Source: JABAAE01 sp036336715 (lineage in GTDB: Bacteria > Planctomycetota > Planctomycetia > Pirellulales > Pirellulaceae). Taken from it: a DNA stretch of 64,000 bases. The DNA lies in NCBI GenBank assembly GCA_036336715.1, contig JAYZFP010000114.1:10177-74176 (forward strand), given 5' to 3'. The position numbers were made by a program, and so were the translations under genes. Position 1 is the stretch's first letter. Every line of letters starts with the position of its first letter. The notes below the pieces were generated by a model. That model worked only from the letters and a program-made list of their open reading frames with translations. It searched no databases and was not told where the DNA came from. This document shows, in pieces, positions 43,714-52,995 of this stretch.

Positions 43714-45705
43714 GTGAATCTGAAGGCCTGTTCCCTGCTACTGACACTGATTTTTTTTCTGGACTCCCGGGAAGTTTCAAAATGCATGGCTGACAACAGG
43801 ATGCCCAACGTGGTCTTTTTCCTGGTTGACGACCTGGGGCAGAGGGATGTGGGCTGCTACGGAAGCCGTTTCCATGAGACACCCGCGATTGACCAAATGG
43901 CGAAAGAAGGCGTCAGGTTCACCAACGCTTATTCGACCTGTCACGTTTGTTCCCCCAGCCGCTCCAGCATCCACACAGGCAAATATCCAGCCAGAACCAA
44001 CCTGACCGAATGGCTTGGTGGACGGCCGGAAAGGGACTACGAAATCCTGCACAGCGCCGAAAAAGCGATGGCACTGCCCGAAGGCGAGCAAACGTTGGGG
44101 ATGACTCTGCAGAAGTATGGTTACCGGACCGCATTTTTCGGCAAGGCTCACCTGGGGAGAAAACCGGACAGCTGGGGCTTCGATGAATTCACCTACGGCT
44201 GGTACGGCTCCTATCACTTTCCCTTCCGGACACGCGGAAATGGACCGGATGGAAAAAAGGGGGATTACCTGACGGATCGCTACACGGATCTTGCTGTCGA
44301 TTTCATGGAAAAAAACCGGGATCGCCCTTTCTATCTGCACATGGCTCATTTCGCCGTTCATGACCCGATTCATGGCAGAAAAGACCTGGTTGAAAAATAC
44401 AGAAAAAAACTGGCGGCGCAACCTGCATCGAAAAGCCCCGATTACCTGTTGGAGGGTAATCCGGATGGTCCGGCTCTCACCAAAGCGGACCGGGAATTGC
44501 TTACCAAAGATCAATCCTTCCAAACCACGCAGCAAAAAAGGGTCTGGTGGGTAAAACAGAAGCAGGACAATATTGAATTTGCCGGGATGGTCGAGGCGAT
44601 GGACCAGAGCCTCGGCAGAATCCGGGCCAAGCTCCGAGAGCTGGGACTGGAAAAGAATACGATTGTCATTTTCACATCCGATAATGGAGGCATGGCTGCT
44701 TCCAACCAGTATGTTGAAAGCAATCAAACGGTGCAAAAATTGAACAGCCGGTTTTCCACCTCCAACCTCCCGCTCCGAGGGGCCAAAGGCTGGAACTATG
44801 AAGGAGGCATCCGGGTGCCTCTGATTGTTCACTGGCCTGGCAAAGGACTTACCGGCATAACTTCCCAGACCATCGTGACCGGAACCGATTTCTACCCGAC
44901 GCTGCTGGAAATGCTTGATCTGCCCGCCTTGCCCGAACAACACATGGATGGCAAAAGTTTTGTGGCCGCCCTCAGGGGAAAAGAGCTTGATCGCGGCCCG
45001 GTCTACTGGCATTTCCCGCATTACAGCAACCACGGCTACCAGAGTCCCGGCGGGGCCATTCGAATCGGACGCTACAAGCTGCTTGAATATTACGAAAAGG
45101 GAACCGTCCAGTTGTTTGACCTGCAAAACGATATTGGTGAACGAAAGGACCTCTCGGGGAAACTTCCCCAGGTCGCCGCCCGGCTCAAGCAACGGCTTCA
45201 CCAATGGCGCAAAGAGGTCGATGCAAAAATGCCCCAACCCAAAACCGCCGAAAGCCGCAAAAAAGCAGCGACAGTCGACCCGAAAAAAATTCAAAGGGCA
45301 GTCGATCAGTTGGCTCCCGGCTGGAAAATCAGCCACTGCGGAGGCCCGGGAATGCAACCGGGGCGCCGGGCGGAATGGAAGGGACGAAAAAAAGTCCTCC
45401 TGACTCATCCGCTAAGCAGGTCGGTGCCCTGTATCCTCTCACGGAAAATCAGCGTACCGGCAAACAAGAAAACCTTGCTGAATTTCTCGACCAACAATCA
45501 CCCCCAGGGAAACTGGCAGCTGGCTGTCCGCATTGATGGAAAAAACGTTCTGAGCAAAGCAATCGACGACAACCGGTGGAGCGATCACTCCATCGACCTC
45601 TCCAGGTATGCGGGCCAAACGATCCTGCTGGAACTGGAGAATCGGGCCAGTGGCTGGTCTTTTGAAGGGGGCTACTGGAGCAGGATCACACTTGTTTCCC
45701 AATGA
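43714..45705 (+). CDS. Exported sulfatase with C-terminal beta-sandwich extension
   Basis: A 663-residue sulfatase. The GTG at 43714 has a perfect AGGAGG 6 bases upstream and starts a signal peptide (VNLKACSLLLTLIFFLDSRE), so the longer frame from 43495 is rejected. Key motifs: FFLVDDLGQRDVGCYGS, formylglycine site CSPSRSSIHTGKYP, GKAHLGRK and FTSDNGG. After the sulfatase core (about 30-520) comes a basic linker, then about 90 residues resembling a carbohydrate-binding beta-sandwich (FSTNNHPQGNWQLAVRIDGK to GYWSRITLVSQ). Such a tail would anchor the enzyme to a sulfated glycan. A DUF1501 gene follows on the same strand. Confidence 0.95.
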   Translation: MNLKACSLLLTLIFFLDSREVSKCMADNRMPNVVFFLVDDLGQRDVGCYGSRFHETPAIDQMAKEGVRFTNAYSTCHVCSPSRSSIHTGKYPARTNLTEWLGGRPERDYEILHSAEKAMALPEGEQTLGMTLQKYGYRTAFFGKAHLGRKPDSWGFDEFTYGWYGSYHFPFRTRGNGPDGKKGDYLTDRYTDLAVDFMEKNRDRPFYLHMAHFAVHDPIHGRKDLVEKYRKKLAAQPASKSPDYLLEGNPDGPALTKADRELLTKDQSFQTTQQKRVWWVKQKQDNIEFAGMVEAMDQSLGRIRAKLRELGLEKNTIVIFTSDNGGMAASNQYVESNQTVQKLNSRFSTSNLPLRGAKGWNYEGGIRVPLIVHWPGKGLTGITSQTIVTGTDFYPTLLEMLDLPALPEQHMDGKSFVAALRGKELDRGPVYWHFPHYSNHGYQSPGGAIRIGRYKLLEYYEKGTVQLFDLQNDIGERKDLSGKLPQVAARLKQRLHQWRKEVDAKMPQPKTAESRKKAATVDPKKIQRAVDQLAPGWKISHCGGPGMQPGRRAEWKGRKKVLLTHPLSRSVPCILSRKISVPANKKTLLNFSTNNHPQGNWQLAVRIDGKNVLSKAIDDNRWSDHSIDLSRYAGQTILLELENRASGWSFEGGYWSRITLVSQ

Positions 45706-45885
45706 ATAATTTTATAACTGGTCATTTCCCCCCCGAAACGGGTGAGCAGGCGAGCCGGCCGGTTGGTCGGGTCCCGGGTTCCGGCAGCGTGGTTCCGGAG
45801 AGTCACCTCGAGAACCGGTTTTCCATTCGAACCGCAAAACGCACTTCCGGGTTTCATTAAAAACTTCAGCCTCCGAAATGATTCC

Positions 45886-47283
45886 ATGACAATCGATCGA
45901 ACAAGAAGAAACTGGATGAAAACGACCTGCGGGGCGATGGGATTATCACTGGCGGATTACCTGGGTATCCGCTCCGGGGCTGCAAATGAAAAGGACGGTA
46001 CCGGGAAACTGCCTGGCAGCGCCGGTAACGGAAAGGCCAAATCCGTGATTGTTCTCTTTTGCTGGGGTGGCATCAGCCATCTCGACTCCTGGGATCTCAA
46101 GCCGGATGCACCGGCAGATATCCGTGGTCCTTTTCGCCCTATCGCCACTTCCGTTCCCGGGATCCAGGTGGGGGAACATCTGCCTTTGCTTGCCAGTCAG
46201 GTCAATCAACTGGCAATCGTCCGTTCGGTACACCATGATTGTTCCGCCCACGGGAAAGGTATGTACTGGAACATGACCGGCCACCAGCCGCCTCAACCGG
46301 GGACGGCGGCCAACCTGCCTCCCTCTGGAAAGGACTGGCCGTCCCTGGGAGCCATGGTCAGTAAATTCAAACGTCCGCCGGATGGTTTTCCCGCATCGGT
46401 GCGCCTGCCTTATCCGTTGGTAGACAACGGAACGCTGCAAGCCGGAGAATATGGAGGTTGGCTCAGCCAGCAGTATGATCCCATTGTCGTCAAGACTCCG
46501 GATGGACGGCCGTTTGGCGGCGTCTCCCGTTCGCTGGGTGCGGCTGAGCTCGATCTTTCCGCCAGGATTGACCGGGTTCGGTTTGGAAACGTGGACAGCC
46601 TGATTCGGCAATTCGACCGGCCGGTGGGCGCTTCCGAGTCCTATCGGCAACGGGATCATTTCCGTGACCTGGCATCGGCCATGCTCGTCAGTAACAAGGT
46701 ACGGGAGGCATTCGACTTGAATCGCGAGCCGGAAAAGATCCAGCGAGCTTACGGAGACCATATCTGCGGCCGCAGCATCCTTCTCGCCCGCCGACTGTCC
46801 GAAGCCGGCATCCCGCTGGTCACCGTCTGTTGTGCTGCCGGCGATCTCAACGGTGCCAAGGGGGACCATTGGGACACCCACGGCGACAATTTCAATCGCC
46901 TCCAAAAAACGATGTTACCCGCTTTCGACCGCCCCGCCTCCGTGCTACTGAAGGACCTGCAACAGCGGGGTACGCTCGACGAAACGCTGGTTGTATTCCT
47001 GACTGAATTTGGCCGTACCCCCAAAATCAACGGTGGGGCCGGGAGAGATCACTTTCCCAACTGTTACTCAGTCTGTTTTGCGGGAGCGGGAATCGAAGGG
47101 GGACAGGTCTACGGAAAGAGTGACCGGATTGGCAGCGAACCTGACCTCATGGGATGTCGGCCGAACGACCTGCATGCAACGATCTTCCAGGCACTCGGAA
47201 TTTCCCTGCAATCCACCCTGCATGACCAGCTGGGACGCCCTTTCCAACTGACTGACGGGAAACCTCTTCCCATTTTTTCCTAG
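45886..47283 (+). CDS. DUF1501 family protein (second copy)
   Basis: A 465-residue DUF1501 protein. The ATG at 45886 gives a Tat-like start RTRRNWMKTTCGAMGLSLAD; the longer open frame from 45742 has no support. Family motifs: KSVIVLFCWGGISHLDSWDL, KPDAPADIRGPFRPI and FLTEFGRTPKINGGAGRDHF. It follows the second sulfatase by 180 bases on the same strand, so an operon is possible. Unlike the copy at 5444 it has no DUF1549/DUF1553 neighbour. The activity is unknown; the family is related to the alkaline-phosphatase superfamily. Confidence 0.94.
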   Translation: MTIDRTRRNWMKTTCGAMGLSLADYLGIRSGAANEKDGTGKLPGSAGNGKAKSVIVLFCWGGISHLDSWDLKPDAPADIRGPFRPIATSVPGIQVGEHLPLLASQVNQLAIVRSVHHDCSAHGKGMYWNMTGHQPPQPGTAANLPPSGKDWPSLGAMVSKFKRPPDGFPASVRLPYPLVDNGTLQAGEYGGWLSQQYDPIVVKTPDGRPFGGVSRSLGAAELDLSARIDRVRFGNVDSLIRQFDRPVGASESYRQRDHFRDLASAMLVSNKVREAFDLNREPEKIQRAYGDHICGRSILLARRLSEAGIPLVTVCCAAGDLNGAKGDHWDTHGDNFNRLQKTMLPAFDRPASVLLKDLQQRGTLDETLVVFLTEFGRTPKINGGAGRDHFPNCYSVCFAGAGIEGGQVYGKSDRIGSEPDLMGCRPNDLHATIFQALGISLQSTLHDQLGRPFQLTDGKPLPIFS

Positions 47284-47404
47284 ACAGATTTTCCTGGATA
47301 GATTTCGTGGACAGTATTTCCAGGGCAGACCCGGCAAACACTCCGGCCTGAAACCGCGGGCCGGGATTTCCGCTGTTCCAGCAAATGGGAATTCGAGTGC
47401 GGCT

Positions 47405-48109
47405 TCAGGAGGGACCAGGTTCTGCCAGACGAATCGCCTTGCGCAACACGTTGCGTAGCATTCGCTGGGTCAGCTTCCCCGTAAAGGTATTTTGCTGGCT
47501 CGGGTGATAGCAGCCAAGCATCTGTTTTCCATCCTTGAATTCCGCCACCTCGCCATGGCCAAAACCGGGCTTCCGGCCTTCGATCCAGTTTCTTTCTACC
47601 GCAACCTGCAGCATCGCTTTCCACGCCAACTGCCCGAGGGCGACAAAAATACGGGGATCCACCTGGTCAATTGTGCTGTCCAACCAGGGACGACAATTCC
47701 TCAATTCCTGCGGCTCCGGCTTGTTTGCAGGTGGCGCACAGTGACAAATGGCGGTAATCGCGCAGCCACGCAAACGGAGACCGTCCTCAACGGCCGTTGA
47801 CTGCGGTTGGTTGCATAGCCCAACGTGGTACATGGCTTCAAAAAGAAAGTCACCGCTGCGGTCGCCCGTGAACATTCGGCCCGTGCGGTTGGCACCGTGA
47901 GCTGCGGGCGCCAAACCAACAATCAGGATCCTGGCAGACGGGTCACCCATGTTCTCCACTGGCTTCCCCCAGTAATTACAATCCAGGTAGGCCCTTTTTT
48001 TGGTTTCGGCAACCTGCTGGCAATAGGTCACCAGCCGTACGCACCGGGTGCAGCCTGTAATCTGCCGATTGAGCTGACGCCATTGATTGGAACGAGTGGA
48101 TCGGGACAT
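47405..48109 (-). CDS. Family 5 uracil-DNA glycosylase (UDGb type)
   Basis: A 234-residue DNA repair enzyme that removes uracil and other deaminated bases. The iron-sulfur cysteines begin in TGCTRCVRL, and the catalytic motif I GLAPAAHGANRTGRMFTGD is diagnostic of the UDGb group. Later come ICHCAPPANKPEPQELRNCR and the motif GCYHPSQQNTFTGKLT. Three starts are possible: ATG 48109, ATG 48139 and GTG 48157. The shortest is used because none has a clear ribosome-binding site and family similarity begins just after it. It stands alone between convergent and divergent neighbours. Confidence 0.93.
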   Translation of the reverse strand: MSRSTRSNQWRQLNRQITGCTRCVRLVTYCQQVAETKKRAYLDCNYWGKPVENMGDPSARILIVGLAPAAHGANRTGRMFTGDRSGDFLFEAMYHVGLCNQPQSTAVEDGLRLRGCAITAICHCAPPANKPEPQELRNCRPWLDSTIDQVDPRIFVALGQLAWKAMLQVAVERNWIEGRKPGFGHGEVAEFKDGKQMLGCYHPSQQNTFTGKLTQRMLRNVLRKAIRLAEPGPS

Positions 48110-48157
48110 CACAAAATGATAAGCGGTATCCCGTGCCATGAAAATCTGTCGCGACAC

Positions 48158-48540
48158 ACCAACAGGTTACCGGTTTTCGGAAAACACAGGCTTCTGGCGT
48201 CGGCAGCCATTGATTCGGCGGTTGAAATGGAGCGAACCGGCTTCTAGGCGAACCGGTCATATTGACGGCAAAGTCGATCTGTTAAACTTTTACGGCCCAA
48301 TCCATGGTGTGTACAGGCAAAAGCGTCAAATACCGATCATTCCGAATATCCCTACCTGGCGATGGATGCCCGATGATTCTCTCACCGACAGACTTTTCGC
48401 AGCTGAAACTGGTCAGCCGTCATTTTTCGAGCTGCGTCTGTTGCGTTGCCGGATGAGTCCCTCCAACTCTTCCATTCTTCCGTCAACACACCGTTTCCAG
48501 ACAACACGCCCCACAAAATCGACTGAAATCCCGGATCATC
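48158..48540. other. Intergenic region upstream of serine acetyltransferase
   Basis: 383 bases between the divergent glycosylase and acetyltransferase genes. No gene, riboswitch or terminator is evident. Short open frames lack ribosome-binding sites. Confidence 0.5.
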
Positions 48541-49506
48541 ATGGCTACCGATTTTCGACTCAAGGAACAGTTACCCGATCTCACCGAGCAGATTGTAGAG
48601 ACCTATACGGAATGCTCGGCCACTCAATACCTTGGTCACACCCCTCTGCCCCATTACGGGGAGGTGATCTCAATCGTTGAGGACCTGACGGATATTATCT
48701 TTCCAGGTTATCGTCGGCGAGAGGGCCTCCATATTGGCAACGTCACCTACCATGTGGGGCAACTGATCGATGGACTGCATGACAAACTGACTCAGCAAAT
48801 CGCGCGGGCGCTGATGCATGACCACCGAATCCGATCCGAAAACAAGTGTGCTGAACTGGTTGCCGACTATGAATCCCAAGGGCAGGCGATCGCCATCAAG
48901 TTCCTCGACCTGATTCCGGGTCTGCGAAAAACCCTTTCCACGGATGTGGAGGCTGCCCACGTAGGTGACCCCGCCAGCAAGAGTCACGAAGAGATCATAT
49001 TCTGCTACCCGGGACTGCAGGCAGTAACCTGTCACCGAATCGCACACGAACTTTATCGCCTGGAAGTACCGATGATTCCCCGTATGATCTCGGAATATTC
49101 CCACAAGGAAACCGGGATCGACATTCACCCGGGTGCATCGATTGGAGACCACTTTTTCATCGACCATGGTACCGGTGTCGTAGTCGGTGAAACCTGCGAA
49201 ATCGGCAAGCATTGCAAGCTCTACCAGGGAGTCACGCTGGGGGCCATCAGCTTTCCGACAGATTCCGATGGCAATATGATCCGGGGTGCCAAACGCCACC
49301 CCACTCTCGAGGATCATGTTGTCATCTACGCAAACGCCACGGTGCTGGGCGGAAAGACGATCATTGGTCATGATTCAGTGATCGGTTCGAGTGTCTGGGT
49401 CACCCGTAGCGTCGAACCATTCACCACAGTGCTCAACGAAACACCCAAGCTGAGAATCAAAAGCGAATCACCCGATTTGAGTCCCGAACAGAATTACCAG
49501 ATCTGA
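48541..49506 (+). CDS. cysE: Serine O-acetyltransferase
   Basis: A 321-residue enzyme that makes O-acetylserine from serine and acetyl-CoA, the first step of cysteine synthesis. The N-terminal helical region is long (about 1-180). It is followed by the left-handed beta-helix with hexapeptide repeats: IDIHPGASIGDHFFIDHGTG, VVVGETCEIGKHCKLYQGVT, VVIYANATVLGGKTIIGHDS. The DIHPGA and HGTGVVVGE stretches are those of the EpsC/CysE group. The C-terminal tail is somewhat extended (SPDLSPEQNYQI). It is monocistronic, and no sulfhydrylase is nearby. Confidence 0.94.
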   Translation: MATDFRLKEQLPDLTEQIVETYTECSATQYLGHTPLPHYGEVISIVEDLTDIIFPGYRRREGLHIGNVTYHVGQLIDGLHDKLTQQIARALMHDHRIRSENKCAELVADYESQGQAIAIKFLDLIPGLRKTLSTDVEAAHVGDPASKSHEEIIFCYPGLQAVTCHRIAHELYRLEVPMIPRMISEYSHKETGIDIHPGASIGDHFFIDHGTGVVVGETCEIGKHCKLYQGVTLGAISFPTDSDGNMIRGAKRHPTLEDHVVIYANATVLGGKTIIGHDSVIGSSVWVTRSVEPFTTVLNETPKLRIKSESPDLSPEQNYQI

Positions 49507-49533
49507 TTCACAGGCTTTCAGAAATCAGGACGC

Positions 49534-51999
49534 TCAGCGGGAAACGCTTTCCCAGAGTGCGTCAAAACGGGTTTTCCAGGTCGACTCCTGCCATCCCGGC
49601 GGAACTGCCTGCATGAGCTCCAAAAGGGTTCGAGCCCGCTCACGATCTCCCAGTGCCAGGTAGCATCGTGGAATCTGATACTTGGCCTCCAGCCACGGTT
49701 CACTACCGGATCGGGACTGTGCCAGGATTTTCCTCCAGATTCCAAGAGCTGTTTCGAGATCCTCCTTTTCAGAAGATTCCGCCAACACCCTGGCCAACGC
49801 TTTCTGGATGCGAGCCGACCGGGGATTGATCCTGGCAGCCCTGGCAAGTGCCAGCCGGGCCTCCTGTTTTCTTCCCAATTGCAGGTTGGCCTCTGCAAAA
49901 AATTCGACCTTCGCGTCTTTCACTGACTGCGAGACCGGCAGCTGCAGCAAGACACGGGCGATGCACTTCCGGACGACCGGACTTGCCTGGCGGTCGTCAC
50001 GTTCCAATCCTTCGATCAACGCCTTCAGGTCAGCTTCGCCGAGTTCCTCCTTCAACGCCATCACCAGTTTCCGGGACAACTCCTCGTCACCCTGCAGGCA
50101 AACCAAACGAAGCCAGGATAATTTCAGTCGCGCGCCGGGTGCCTGGCGCTGCCTGATTGCCCGCAGGACCGGCCCGGCGTTTGCCGGATCAATTTCCAGA
50201 ACGTAGGTCGCCCAGCATTCAAGCTGCACTTCCCGACGTCCATCGGTGGAGGGCAGCGGTCTGAAAAAACGAGTGGTATCGAGCGATTGAACAAGCTCCT
50301 GTTTTGCCTGCGGATTACCGGAAATGGCAACCAGGCATTCCTGGAATTTCAGGCAGCCAGCCAGGTACCGGTCCACTTCCCTGGGGCGGCCTTCCAGCAG
50401 GGAAAGAGCCTGCATGCAACTCAGAGCGGAGGGGACAAATTTCCTTTGTGCAAAGTCATACTCGCCTCGAAACAGTGCCACTTCGGCCGACGTCGCCTCC
50501 TGCGGCCATAACCTCAGATGTTCATCCAGCAGTTGAACATATTCCGCAATCTCCAGGTCTCCCTCGCGGACCAGTTGGGCAGCGCTCAGAATCCCCACCA
50601 GGTGCACCACAGCCGCCCGGCGGGTATCGCGGAATTCGGAAGAAATTTTCTTTGCCTTGGTCAATACCTCTTGGTGTTGGCTGAGGCTGCGATGAATCGA
50701 AACCGCCTGGAACTTCAATTCAAGTTCCAACTTGCGATTGAGTTCCTTCCTCGCCGCGGAGGCAGCTTTTTCAAATTCCTCAATCGATTGCAGGTACTTC
50801 TTTTTTCGGTAGGACTCGCGTGCCACCCTGATCAGCATTTCCGAACCCCCTGCACCGCTTGATTCAGTGGAGGCAATCAGCGCCAGGTTGGCACGACGCC
50901 CCCAGTAGGTTCCATGCAAATTCTCAATCGACTTGACTGCCTTGAGCACGTTTTGCTGAACGATCAACATTTGTTTTTCACTGGCTCCCTGGACCAGGGC
51001 AACCCTGTGACGAGCCAGGAGAAACTCGAGGATGGCAAAATCAAAGTCCCCGGAAACCACCGAACCAATCTGTCGGCCGGAAGCGATCAGGGATTCGGCC
51101 AGTTTCAGGTCGCCACGAACCAGGGCCAGACGAATTCGCTCGGCCTTGAATCCGAGTTGGACCCGGGGCATGGCTTCCTCGACGGGATAAGTTTCCAGTA
51201 AACGGTCGGCTGTCGGATATTCCCCGGTTAATCGCAGGCAGCGCAACAGGTCAAGACGACTCTCCCACCAGGCGGGATCCACCTTTTCGATCAGGGGAAT
51301 CAACTTTTCGAGATCGCTGCGGGCCGTCGACAGAACAGCGGTCCTGTTGCCCGGATCGATTTCTCCATAAAGCAGGCCACGTTGGATTGCTGACCGAATT
51401 TGCTCGTAGCGCACGCGATTCTGCAAGGAAATCAGCTGGCGTTGATTCAAGATTCCACTGTCGGTCTTTCTGGGTCGGCCCTGAATCATTTCGGTAATCC
51501 CGCGATCCAGCTCCCTGAATTCCCGGGCGGCGGTTCGCAGGACCTCGAACGCCTGTTTCGACCGGTCCTTTGCATGACTTCCGGCTTCGACCTCCCGGCT
51601 CAGCAACTCACCATAACGCAAAAGAGTCATCACTTTCTGCACTTCCACCAGGATCAGATTCGGGTTCTTTGCCTGGTCGATTACGAATTGGTCGACATCC
51701 AGCAGCAGGCGTTCGATCGCTCCCGAACGGGCCGATGGCTCCAATTCAAAAGAGCTGGCCGCCATGCATTTCAGCTTTTCGATTTCCAGTAAAACCCGCT
51801 TTGCAAAATCCTGGTCCCCCAGCTTACGACTGGATTGCTGAACCTGCTGGAGGGCCAACTCATACAGGCGTCTCTCCCTGAGCCCCTGAATCACCTGCAG
51901 ATCTTCCGTCTGCGAATTCAGCGTGCATGGAAACCAGCAGAGGAACAGCAGCAGGAAAAGTGGAAAACGAACAAAAACGAACTTGCCAGAAGTAACCAT
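49534..51999 (-). CDS. Exported tetratricopeptide-repeat protein, last gene of a Tol/Exb-like operon
   Basis: An 821-residue protein with a signal peptide (FPLFLLLFLCWFPCTLNSQ). The rest is alpha-helical with TPR-like pairs, clearest near the C-terminus (KVEFFAEANLQLGRKQEARL, RIQKALARVLAESSEKEDLE, PRCYLALGDRERARTLLELM). There is no recognisable catalytic motif. It starts immediately after the stop of the second ExbD gene (no gap), so it probably works with the ExbD/TolR pair in the periplasm, comparable in position to CpoB in tol-pal loci. It is much longer than CpoB (about 260 residues), so equivalence is only positional. Confidence 0.85.
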   Translation of the reverse strand: MVTSGKFVFVRFPLFLLLFLCWFPCTLNSQTEDLQVIQGLRERRLYELALQQVQQSSRKLGDQDFAKRVLLEIEKLKCMAASSFELEPSARSGAIERLLLDVDQFVIDQAKNPNLILVEVQKVMTLLRYGELLSREVEAGSHAKDRSKQAFEVLRTAAREFRELDRGITEMIQGRPRKTDSGILNQRQLISLQNRVRYEQIRSAIQRGLLYGEIDPGNRTAVLSTARSDLEKLIPLIEKVDPAWWESRLDLLRCLRLTGEYPTADRLLETYPVEEAMPRVQLGFKAERIRLALVRGDLKLAESLIASGRQIGSVVSGDFDFAILEFLLARHRVALVQGASEKQMLIVQQNVLKAVKSIENLHGTYWGRRANLALIASTESSGAGGSEMLIRVARESYRKKKYLQSIEEFEKAASAARKELNRKLELELKFQAVSIHRSLSQHQEVLTKAKKISSEFRDTRRAAVVHLVGILSAAQLVREGDLEIAEYVQLLDEHLRLWPQEATSAEVALFRGEYDFAQRKFVPSALSCMQALSLLEGRPREVDRYLAGCLKFQECLVAISGNPQAKQELVQSLDTTRFFRPLPSTDGRREVQLECWATYVLEIDPANAGPVLRAIRQRQAPGARLKLSWLRLVCLQGDEELSRKLVMALKEELGEADLKALIEGLERDDRQASPVVRKCIARVLLQLPVSQSVKDAKVEFFAEANLQLGRKQEARLALARAARINPRSARIQKALARVLAESSEKEDLETALGIWRKILAQSRSGSEPWLEAKYQIPRCYLALGDRERARTLLELMQAVPPGWQESTWKTRFDALWESVSR

Positions 52000-52455
52000 T
52001 CAGGGCGATGCTCCGAAGTCGGTAGCAAATTGCACTTTTTCAACACCTGCCAGCTGGGCGACATCAAAAACGTTGATAATTTCCCCCAGAGGTACATTGG
52101 ATTCGGGATGAAGAATCACAATCGATCCTCTTTGAATTTCAGCGATTTTTTGCAAGCGTTGTTCGAGTTCGCCAACGTCTGCCATTGGCAAACCGTTCAA
52201 GGTGATCACAAGAGGTCCCTGCTGGAAAATACGAATCACGATTTCATCAAATTCAATTTCCGGAGGCAGTTCCTCCGGTTGGTTTTCGGCTTGCCCCAGT
52301 TGTGCCGACAGCGTGGTAGGCAATGTATCCTCCACGAGATGGAAACTCGCGGTCCAAACAAAAAAAACCAGGAGCAGGAAGACGACATCGATCATTGGAG
52401 TCATCCGGATTCCAAGGTCACGGTCCCGTTCCCGGTAGCTGGTTATTTTTTTCAT
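52000..52455 (-). CDS. exbD: ExbD/TolR family protein (second of pair)
   Basis: A 151-residue single-span membrane protein. DLGIRMTPMIDVVFLLLVFF has the conserved proton-relay Asp at the start of the membrane helix. The periplasmic domain follows (DEIVIRIFQQGPLVITLNGL to SNVPLGEIINVFDVA), a TolR-like fold. Such proteins need an ExbB/TolQ partner to form the proton-driven motor; none is encoded here. The ATG overlaps the stop of the first ExbD gene by 4 bases. Confidence 0.93.
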   Translation of the reverse strand: MKKITSYRERDRDLGIRMTPMIDVVFLLLVFFVWTASFHLVEDTLPTTLSAQLGQAENQPEELPPEIEFDEIVIRIFQQGPLVITLNGLPMADVGELEQRLQKIAEIQRGSIVILHPESNVPLGEIINVFDVAQLAGVEKVQFATDFGASP

Positions 52456-52874
52456 GGATCCCGTCCATAGACAGCGAATGTGACGTTCCAGACCCCCGCA
52501 TCAGCACAGGCCTTGAGGATGGGAGAAAGAGTCTGCCAGGAGACGCTCCGATTGCCCCGAATGCGGAGTTCGATGTCCGCTCCATGGAACGCAACAAGCT
52601 CAGAGATTTTTTCAAAAATGCCGGAAAAAGGAACTTCCCGGCCCGCGATCAAAACCGTTTTTTCCCTGGGGACATGAAGAGTGATTCGGTTCGAGTCTCT
52701 TCCGGACTGCGGTTGTCCCGAGAGGGCCGTCGGCAAATCCACTTCAACATGGGTCTCCTGGTCTGAAAGATGACTCGCCACCAGGAAAAAAATGATCAAC
52801 AGGAAAACGACATCGATCATCGGAGTCATGTTAAAGCCGTTTCGGCCCCGGTTAATCAACGTGGGTATTTGCAT
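52452..52874 (-). CDS. exbD: ExbD/TolR family protein (first of pair)
   Basis: A 140-residue single-span membrane protein: RGRNGFNMTPMIDVVFLLII with the conserved Asp, then a periplasmic domain (VDLPTALSGQPQSGRDSNRI, GADIELRIRGNRSVSWQTLS). Two adjacent ExbD genes with coupled translation (4-base overlap) are common in planctomycetes, and the pair probably forms a heterodimer. The usual ExbB/TolQ gene directly upstream is absent; a prenyltransferase-repeat gene lies there instead, 121 bases away. Confidence 0.93.
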   Translation of the reverse strand: MQIPTLINRGRNGFNMTPMIDVVFLLIIFFLVASHLSDQETHVEVDLPTALSGQPQSGRDSNRITLHVPREKTVLIAGREVPFSGIFEKISELVAFHGADIELRIRGNRSVSWQTLSPILKACADAGVWNVTFAVYGRDP

Positions 52875-52995
52875 GGATCATAAATTCCTTCAGGAAACCC
52901 CAAAAGGCAAATGGTACCTGTCCCCGGAGCAACCGTTGGATCTCAGGGACGGCCTACACCCCACCGCCCGGGAATCCTGATACCGGGAGAGATCA

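Noticed and set aside
43777..45408. 543-residue open frame on the minus strand
   Set aside because: It is the antisense shadow of the plus-strand sulfatase, whose motifs are intact; the shadow has no recognisable domain or start signal.
45946..46905. 319-residue open frame on the minus strand
   Set aside because: Antisense to the DUF1501 gene at 45886-47283, which has clear family motifs.
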